Shown here: positions 6,406 to 10,944 of the stretch, piece after piece
Position numbering within the stretch: position 1 is the first letter of the stretch
Layout of the letters: each line of letters begins with the position of its first letter
Origin: Planctomycetota bacterium
Lineage (GTDB): Bacteria; Planctomycetota; SBBH01; JACQRN01
Length of the DNA: 10,944 nucleotides
Assembly (NCBI GenBank): GCA_016206515.1
Contig: JACQRN010000253.1
Location: 1 to 10,944 of the forward strand
Reading direction: 5' to 3'
Position numbers and translations under genes: made by a program
Notes under the pieces: model-generated
Told to the model about the DNA's origin: nothing
Seen by the model: only the letters and a program-made list of their open reading frames with translations
Databases searched by the model: none

Positions 6406-7920
6406 ATGAGTGCCTCGGGCCTGTTCCGGAGGGGACGGGAATCCTCGTATGGTGCCGGCGCCGCCGTTTGCGCGGTCTTCTGCCTTCTGGCCTGGGCGGG
6501 CCACTGCGATTCCTCCACGGGTGGCGCGGCGGTCCCCTTTCCGGAGTTCGAGGAGGCGCAGAGGCAGTCCCTCGAGTGGTCGCGGAGGATGCTCGAGAAC
6601 AGGTCGCGCTCCACGCCGGAGCTCAGGCGGATCCTGGCTCACCGGGTGCATGTGCCGGTCCCGGTGGGGGATGGCACACCGGCGCGCGCGCCGCTGAGGA
6701 TCCCCGTTGTCGCGCCGTGGGACATCCTCGGCGTATTTCCGGAGACGACCCTTGTCGTGCGGACCGCTGGCGAGCCGCGTGTAACGGTGTCCGGCGAGGC
6801 GGAAGGATCGCTTCTGTTCGCGAAGAGAACGGTCAGCGCGTCCTGCCAGATCACGGACGACGACCCGGTCTGGCAGACGAAGGACGAGGCGACCACCGAT
6901 TTCGCGGACTGGTTCGAGGGGGTCCTGTCGGAGCCGTTCTCCCTGATCGGGCTGAATTTCTCGATCCACGGCGGCCGTGTCGACGAGGTTTCCGGCAAGT
7001 TCGAGGCGGGCTACCTCTCCGCGGTGGCCGGCATGAGGCCTGGGGATCCCGGAAGTCCCACCGAGGTGTTCGCGGGAGGCGGCGCGGAACTCTCCACGCC
7101 CGACGTCCTGAAGCACCTCGCTTCGGCCAGCGTCAAGGCGGACGTCGAGGTCGCCCTGTCGGTCGAGGGGGTGGACATCGAGTACGGCTCGCCGTTCGCC
7201 CGGAGCAGCCTGAGGGGGCGTCTGGCCTCCGCGGTCGAGAGACTGGTGTTGACGAGGATCGGATGCCCCCGGTGTTCGGCGCGCGGGGAACTGACCTGCT
7301 CGAGGTGCGCGAATGCCAGGACCGTCCGGTGCGACGGGTGCGGGGACGCCCGCACGGTGACCTGTCCCAGGTGCCAGGGCGCCAGGACTTTCGAGTGCTC
7401 AAGGTGCGGGGGCGCCGGTTGGCTCGCATGCGAGACGACGGATCGATGCTGGCGGTGCGGCGGTACCGGTGTGGCGAAGTGCTCCAGCTGCTCCAACGGG
7501 ACGGTCTACGAGGAGATGTCCGAGACGAGGTGGGAAAGCGAGATGCGGAGCGCCGGGTTCGACGCGAACGGCGATCCCTACTACGAGATGGTTCGGGTGC
7601 CCAGGACCCACACCTGGCAGGAGGCGCGCCCATGCGGGAGTTGCGGCGGGTCCGGCACGGCGGGCGCGTGCGGCAACTGCGGTGGGACCGGGACCGTGGT
7701 GTGCGGGAGTTGCGGTGGAAGCGGCCAGCGGGGTTGCGGACGGTGCACTGGAACAGGCAGGGCGTCCTGCGGGGGATGCCGGGGCGCCGGGACCGTCCGG
7801 TGTCCCACATGCCGCGGCCGCCCGCCCACCTGCCCGGAGTGCCGGGGGCGGACGATCGTCTGCCCCATCTGCCGGGGAAGGAAGGGGTTTGGGGGGGGCG
7901 GACGCGTGGGTGGGCATTGA
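6406..7920 (+). CDS. Exported protein with 15 CxxC zinc-knuckle repeats (function unknown)
   Basis: I do not recognise a named family for the whole protein (504 residues). Residues 1-35 are a basic start followed by a hydrophobic stretch (17-32), consistent with a signal peptide or anchor; AGHC is not a good lipobox. Residues 45-285 are a mixed, probably beta-rich domain without known motifs. Residues 287-489 hold fifteen CxxC pairs, many as CxxCxGxG like the DnaJ cysteine-rich domain. They are at 287, 298, 309, 320, 331, 348, 359, 410, 422, 433, 444, 455, 466, 476 and 486: an 11-residue period, with a 46-residue acidic/aromatic insert (364-409). None is CxxCH, so it is not a multiheme cytochrome. 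ATG 6406 has GAGGGG at 6393-6398; an in-frame GTG at 6391 overlapping the porB stop is the alternative. The next gene is joined by TGATG. Zinc or Fe-S binding, or a folding role, are guesses. Confidence 0.8.
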   Translation: MSASGLFRRGRESSYGAGAAVCAVFCLLAWAGHCDSSTGGAAVPFPEFEEAQRQSLEWSRRMLENRSRSTPELRRILAHRVHVPVPVGDGTPARAPLRIPVVAPWDILGVFPETTLVVRTAGEPRVTVSGEAEGSLLFAKRTVSASCQITDDDPVWQTKDEATTDFADWFEGVLSEPFSLIGLNFSIHGGRVDEVSGKFEAGYLSAVAGMRPGDPGSPTEVFAGGGAELSTPDVLKHLASASVKADVEVALSVEGVDIEYGSPFARSSLRGRLASAVERLVLTRIGCPRCSARGELTCSRCANARTVRCDGCGDARTVTCPRCQGARTFECSRCGGAGWLACETTDRCWRCGGTGVAKCSSCSNGTVYEEMSETRWESEMRSAGFDANGDPYYEMVRVPRTHTWQEARPCGSCGGSGTAGACGNCGGTGTVVCGSCGGSGQRGCGRCTGTGRASCGGCRGAGTVRCPTCRGRPPTCPECRGRTIVCPICRGRKGFGGGGRVGGH

Positions 7921-8759
7921 TGGACTTGCGGCTCGTGCAGGCCGCTTCGATCGCGATCCTGTTGTCCGGGTGTTCCGGCGGCGGCGCTCTGCGCGGGTAC
8001 GGGCCGGAGGTCCTGGGGCAGGGCGATCCCTCCCTGGACCCGTGCGCGAGGGTGCTCGCGTGCGGTATCGAGGGGGATCTGTTCTTCCCGGCGGGCGGGA
8101 ACATCGTCCGGTACGAACCGGGCGACAACCGGCACGAGAGGATCGTGCGAGACGGGTGCCAGGGTGTTCGGGATCTGGCCGTGACGGAGGACGGTGCGCT
8201 GGTGGTGCTGGCGGACAGGACGGTCAGCGCGTACATCGGCGGATATCTGCTGGAGGTGCTGACGCTCCCCTGCGGGGGGAGGCGGATGTCGGTCGGGGAC
8301 GGCTGCCTGTACGTCGCGTGCGATACCCTGGGCGGTGGAGGGGGCGCGCTCTACCGGTACGACACCGGAGGCGGCGGACTTCTCCTCCGCTGCGAGTTCG
8401 AAGGGGGGATCACCGCGATCGCCGGGGTGCGAGGCGGGTGCCTGGTCGCCTCCGGGGGGTGCGTCTACAAGGTGTTCGACTCGCCGGACAAGGTGGTATC
8501 GCTCTTCGTATTCGGTCTGTACGGCCGCGTCATCGGTTCGCTGGCGCCTGACCCTTTATCGAGGATCGTCTACTTCACGGCGGACGATGCCACCTACGCG
8601 TATCTGGAGGGACAGGTCGTGCAGGTGCTCCCGATGGGCGGGGTGGCCCGCTTCCGTCGTGGGGAACTGGTGGTGCTGGACCACGCCATCCCTCAGCTCG
8701 TGATTCTTGGGGACGCCGCCTCCCGTGCCAGGGCACAGATCAGGGCGGGGCGGGAATAG
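7920..8759 (+). CDS. Cysteine-rich lipoprotein, beta-propeller-like (function unknown)
   Basis: The ATG at 7920 shares its A with the previous TGA (TGATG), so it is translationally coupled to the CxxC protein. The 279-residue product starts with a lipoprotein signal (MDLRLVQAASIAILLSGC) whose lipobox LSGC puts the lipidated Cys at 18. Asp is not at +2, so outer-membrane sorting is possible in a Gram-negative cell. The rest is a run of short beta segments ending in turns such as GGNIVRYEPGDNR, EDGALVVLADRTVSAYIGG, GDGCLYVACD, GGGALYRYDTG, SRIVYFTADDATYAYLEGQ and ELVVLDH. This gives about five to six repeats, as in NHL/WD-like propellers. It has nine further cysteines (42, 48, 80, 118, 129, 134, 158, 174, 181), unusual for an exported propeller; all lie in the first two thirds. 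A surface partner of the CxxC protein is the simplest inference. Confidence 0.8.
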   Translation: MDLRLVQAASIAILLSGCSGGGALRGYGPEVLGQGDPSLDPCARVLACGIEGDLFFPAGGNIVRYEPGDNRHERIVRDGCQGVRDLAVTEDGALVVLADRTVSAYIGGYLLEVLTLPCGGRRMSVGDGCLYVACDTLGGGGGALYRYDTGGGGLLLRCEFEGGITAIAGVRGGCLVASGGCVYKVFDSPDKVVSLFVFGLYGRVIGSLAPDPLSRIVYFTADDATYAYLEGQVVQVLPMGGVARFRRGELVVLDHAIPQLVILGDAASRARAQIRAGRE

Positions 8760-8769
8760 TCGCTCCAGC

Positions 8770-8801
8770 GCGGCGCGCGGCCCTGTAATTTCGCGCGCTG
8801 C
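8770..8801 (+). other. Strong GC hairpin after the lipoprotein gene
   Basis: A ten-base-pair stem (8770-8779 with 8792-8801, one G:U pair) encloses a 12-base A/T-rich loop, GCCCTGTAATTT. No T run follows, so it is not a canonical intrinsic terminator. It could slow transcription, protect the upstream message's 3' end, or be an operator. Further small inverted repeats follow (8813-8825 and 8824-8839). Confidence 0.5.
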
Positions 8802-8849
8802 CGCGGTCCTTCCCGCGTAGCGCGGAGCAGGGACGCTCCCAGTTGCTCT

Positions 8850-8860
8850 GGAGGGAGGGA
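8850..8860 (+). promoter_or_regulatory. Strong ribosome-binding site not placed for the family-typical start
   Basis: GGAGGGAGGGA is the best Shine-Dalgarno-like string in the window. It lies seven bases before TTG 8868, in frame with the Rrf2 gene, but about 40 bases before ATG 8901. A CTCCC at 8836-8840 could pair with GGGAG (8853-8857) and hide it. Confidence 0.45.
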
Positions 8861-8900
8861 ACGTCATTTGCGAGTCAATGGGTCCGGATCGTCCGTTGCC

Positions 8901-9350
8901 ATGGATCTCACGCTCCATCGGGAAGGTTCCTATGCCGTGTGCGTCGCCGCGCGGCTGACCGGCCTGCGGGCCGGCGACCGGCGCCTGTCGGCGGCCGAGA
9001 TCGCGCAGGAGTGCAACATCCCGCAGGCGATCCTTCGGAAGACGGCCCTGCACCTGGCGCGGGGCGGCGTGATCGAGGGGACGAGGGGGTGCGGGTACCG
9101 CCTCCCGCCCGAAGGCGCCCCGGCGACGCTCCTGGACGTGATCCGTCCGTTCGACGGCGCTTGCCTCGAGCGCGACGGCTGCTTCGCGAAAGACGGGGCA
9201 TGCCCCGTCTCGGAGGTCTGTCCGGCGCGCGCGCTGGCGCGCCGCATCCGGGGGGATCTGCGCGACGGGCTCGCGGGGATCCCCGTAGGGGCACTGCCGC
9301 TCGATGCGCGGGGGATCCCGCACTGCTTCCAGGCGACGCCGGAGGCGTGA
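8901..9350 (+). CDS. Rrf2-family transcriptional regulator, probably Fe-S
   Basis: This 149-residue winged-helix regulator has the typical opening MDLTLHREGSYAV and a helix-turn-helix around 29-52 (LSAAEIAQECNIPQAILRKTALHL). A wing follows (GGVIEGTRGCGYRLP). Its cluster region has Cys88, Cys94, Cys101 and Cys107 (Cx5Cx6Cx5C), comparable to the three-Cys [2Fe-2S]/[4Fe-4S] loops of IscR and NsrR, with one extra Cys. Family members sense Fe-S status, NO or redox and bind palindromic operators. The start is uncertain: ATG 8901 matches how family members begin, but TTG 8868, which would add 11 residues, has the far better ribosome site. Candidate targets are the oxidoreductase operon upstream and the porin downstream, where an inverted repeat overlaps a promoter. 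Neither link is shown by the sequence. Confidence 0.88.
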   Translation: MDLTLHREGSYAVCVAARLTGLRAGDRRLSAAEIAQECNIPQAILRKTALHLARGGVIEGTRGCGYRLPPEGAPATLLDVIRPFDGACLERDGCFAKDGACPVSEVCPARALARRIRGDLRDGLAGIPVGALPLDARGIPHCFQATPEA

Positions 9351-9440
9351 ACCTCGCCGTAATCACGGTCGCTCTTCTCCTGACCTCTACGTCTTTGTGG
9401 AGGCAATAGATCATGTCGCTGCCCATAACTTGCCTACGCT

Positions 9441-9477
9441 GAATCAGTCGTATCTTCGGGTCGCTTAAGTCTGATTC
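9441..9477. promoter_or_regulatory. Inverted repeat, possible operator
   Basis: GAATCAG (9441-9447) and its exact complement CTGATTC (9471-9477) are separated by 23 bases. The right arm overlaps the candidate -35 element. The arms are far apart for one dimer half-site pair, so two sites, DNA looping or an RNA stem are all possible. Confidence 0.4.
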
Positions 9478-9500
9478 TGGCGCCATCTCGACTCTATCAT
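9471..9500 (+). promoter_or_regulatory. Candidate sigma-70 promoter for the porin
   Basis: TATCAT (9495-9500) matches TATAAT at five of six positions. CTGATT (9471-9476), 18 bases upstream, is a weak -35 element sharing TGA with TTGACA. Transcription would start near 9507, giving a leader of about 18 bases that consists largely of the G tract. Confidence 0.4.
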
Positions 9501-9511
9501 GTGCCCATATC

Positions 9512-9520
9512 GGGGGGGGG
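9512..9520 (+). repeat. Nine-G homopolymer at the porin ribosome site
   Basis: Nine consecutive G lie four bases before ATG 9525 and double as its Shine-Dalgarno. If translation began instead at the in-frame GTG 9501, the tract would lie in the coding part, and any length change would shift the frame. Confidence 0.8.
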
Positions 9521-9524
9521 CACG

Positions 9525-10868
9525 ATGGGGAGATGGACGGTTGGATTCTGGTCGGGAACGGCGCTGATCCTGTCCGTTGGCATACTGCTGTCCTGGGCGT
9601 GGGGAACGCGCGCGGAGGAACCCGCGGCGCCTGCGCAGGAGCGGAATGAGGAATCCGCGCGGCTGCGCGAGGAGGTCCGGGCGATCCTGCGGGAGTTGCA
9701 GCTGACGGCGGTCGAGGAGACCCCCGAGGAGAAACGGCTTCGGACCATCTACGACGACGGTTTCTACCTCGTCGGGCCGGACGACACGCTGAAGATCGGC
9801 GGGTGGGCGCAGAGCGATACGCGTTGGCTCGAGGACAACCATCCCGCTGCCAGCGAATTCTTCACGCGCCGCGCGCGGCTGGATGTGCGCGGGACGCTGG
9901 AGAAGGATTTCGCATACCGTTTCTACACGGCGTTCGAAGGGGCGTCCGCGCGACTGCAGGAGGGGTGGATCGAGTACCGGCGTGCGCCCCTGGCGCGCGT
10001 CCGGATCGGACAGTTCAAGGAACCGTTCAGCCTGGAGGCGGCGGGATCCTCCCGATGGACCGCCGCGGTGGAGAGGGCCCTCGGGCCGACGAACCTCTCC
10101 CCCCAAGAGGATCTCGGCGCCCAGGTGCACGGGGCGCTGGGGGACCGGCGGGCGGAGTACGCCGTCGGCTTCTTCAACGGCCGCGGCAAGAACGTCTCCG
10201 ACACCAATGATGAGAAGGACGCCGCGGCACGCCTGACGCTGCTCCCGTTCCGCAACGGGCCGTCGTGGCTCGCGGGGCTCCAGGTGGGTGCCAGCGCCAC
10301 CGAGGGGCGCGCGGACGACTCCCTGGCGGGGACGGAATACCGCACCGCGCCGCGGACGGCGTTCGTGACGTTCGCCTCGGGGGTCACGCAGGCGGGGTCG
10401 ACCTCGCGGCGGGGTGTCGAGGCGGAGTGGCTTGCCGGCCCCTTCGGCCTCGCGGTCGAGCATCTTTCCGTGCAACGCGAGGGGGTCGAACGCGCCCCGT
10501 ACGAGGAGGACGTCCGGAGCGATGCGTGGTACGTCACGGGGACTTGGCTCCTGACCGGGGAGTCCCAGCCGCGCAACAAGACGGTCCGCCCGGCGCGTCC
10601 CCTTGGTGAGGACGGGGGGTGGGGGGCCTGGGGTGTGCACGCACGGATCGAGGAGTTCGATACCCAGGATCGCCTGTTCGAGAGAGGGATGGCGACCGGC
10701 ACCCCGCACGTTTCGAGCTGGACCGCTGGCGTCTCCTGGTGGCCGAATCGGCACATCCGGGTCCTCGGGGACCTGTTCCACGACAACTTCGACGGGCTGG
10801 TGACGGTGTCGGGCCGCTCGATCGGGGACGAGACCGGGGTTCTCTTGCGGTTCCAGTTCGACTTCTAG
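9525..10868 (+). CDS. OprP/OprO-type phosphate-selective porin family protein
   Basis: This outer-membrane beta-barrel is 447 residues from ATG 9525. It has a signal peptide (about 1-30, hydrophobic core TALILSVGILLSWAWG, then AEEP). A short charged, coiled-coil-like segment follows (about 35-65, RLREEVRAILREL), as in many anaerobe porins that touch peptidoglycan. The barrel begins with DGFYLVGPDDTLKIGGWAQSD, an arrangement typical of PF07396 (porin O/P). Typical family stretches are RRARLDVRGTLEKDFAYRF, RIGQFKEPFSLE, AEYAVGFFNGRGKN, and the C-terminal RFQFDF ending in Phe, the BAM recognition signal. Phosphate or another anion is the known substrate type of OprP/OprO. Many relatives in anaerobes have unknown cargo, and no Pho box was seen upstream. 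Context with an Rrf2 regulator hints at redox or Fe-S control rather than phosphate control (inference). Confidence 0.9.
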   Translation: MGRWTVGFWSGTALILSVGILLSWAWGTRAEEPAAPAQERNEESARLREEVRAILRELQLTAVEETPEEKRLRTIYDDGFYLVGPDDTLKIGGWAQSDTRWLEDNHPAASEFFTRRARLDVRGTLEKDFAYRFYTAFEGASARLQEGWIEYRRAPLARVRIGQFKEPFSLEAAGSSRWTAAVERALGPTNLSPQEDLGAQVHGALGDRRAEYAVGFFNGRGKNVSDTNDEKDAAARLTLLPFRNGPSWLAGLQVGASATEGRADDSLAGTEYRTAPRTAFVTFASGVTQAGSTSRRGVEAEWLAGPFGLAVEHLSVQREGVERAPYEEDVRSDAWYVTGTWLLTGESQPRNKTVRPARPLGEDGGWGAWGVHARIEEFDTQDRLFERGMATGTPHVSSWTAGVSWWPNRHIRVLGDLFHDNFDGLVTVSGRSIGDETGVLLRFQFDF

Positions 10869-10881
10869 GGGAGGGTTGGCC

Positions 10882-10944
10882 ATGGAGATGACGTCGCGCG
10901 AGTTCTGGACGGTGTTCCACGGGATGGGGGTCGGGGCGGTGTAC
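10882..10944 (+). CDS. Start of an unidentified protein, possibly membrane-bound (partial)
   Basis: The frame opens with ATG at 10882, seven bases after GGGGAGGG (10868-10875), and runs 21 codons to the window edge: MEMTSREFWTVFHGMGVGAVY. It lies 13 bases after the porin stop, so it is probably co-transcribed. The FWxxFHGMxxGA opening looks like the start of a first membrane helix of a small integral membrane protein. That reading is from pattern memory and is weak. A second ATG at 10888 is in frame. Confidence 0.6.
   Translation, partial: MEMTSREFWTVFHGMGVGAVY

Larger units (their letters stand above)
9351..9524. other. Intergenic control region between rrf2-like gene and porin
   Basis: These 174 bases are A/T-richer than the genes and contain no supported reading frame. 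They hold a 7-bp inverted repeat (9441-9447/9471-9477), a candidate -35/-10 pair and a nine-G tract. No intrinsic terminator for the regulator gene is visible. Confidence 0.6.

Noticed and set aside
7264..7872. Multiheme c-type cytochrome
   Set aside because: All fifteen CxxC motifs were checked and none is followed by His.
7133..8236. Minus-strand open frame opposite the CxxC and lipoprotein genes
   Set aside because: It is a Ser/Arg/Pro-rich shadow of the CxxC repeats and has no start context or domain.
9410..9456. Second promoter with TTGCCT (9430) and TATCTT (9451)
   Set aside because: The spacer is 15 bases, too short for a good sigma-70 promoter, and the -35 match is poor.

Overview
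The window is one strand of closely packed, very GC-rich bacterial DNA; every supported gene reads left to right. The gene families suggest an anaerobic Gram-negative bacterium: a ferredoxin-type 2-oxoacid oxidoreductase, an Rrf2 regulator with four cysteines, an OprP/OprO-like porin, an outer-membrane-type lipoprotein, and heme genes of an anaerobic type. A deltaproteobacterial (Desulfobacterota, Geobacter-like) source is my best guess. It rests on gene content only.

Region 1 (1-1719), heme. The tail of a radical SAM/SPASM protein overlaps a ferrochelatase by four bases. A short separate gene follows. It resembles only the nucleotide-binding domain of glutamyl-tRNA reductase and lacks the catalytic and dimerisation domains.

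Region 2 (1720-6394), 2-oxoacid oxidoreductase operon. After a 200-base gap come the gamma subunit, a fused NAD(P)H oxidoreductase (GltD/PadH type) with a two-cluster ferredoxin domain, the alpha subunit, and the TPP-binding beta subunit. The probable path is 2-oxoacid to TPP/Fe-S in the beta subunit, then the ferredoxin domain, then FAD and NAD(P). The gamma/FAD-subunit junction carries an 11-bp triplet repeat that builds a ladder of ATGA stop/start overlaps.

Region 3 (6406-8759), an uncharacterised exported pair that follows the beta subunit directly. One protein has a signal-like N-terminus and fifteen CxxC knuckles at mostly 11-residue spacing. The other is a cysteine-rich lipoprotein resembling a beta-propeller. 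They are joined by a TGATG overlap. This is the least explained and most interesting gene content in the window.

Region 4 (8760-10944). A hairpin-rich gap leads to an Rrf2-family regulator. Next is an intergenic region with a candidate promoter, an inverted repeat and a nine-G tract, then a phosphate-selective-type porin, and the first 21 codons of another gene.

No tRNA, rRNA, CRISPR array, insertion sequence or integrase was seen.
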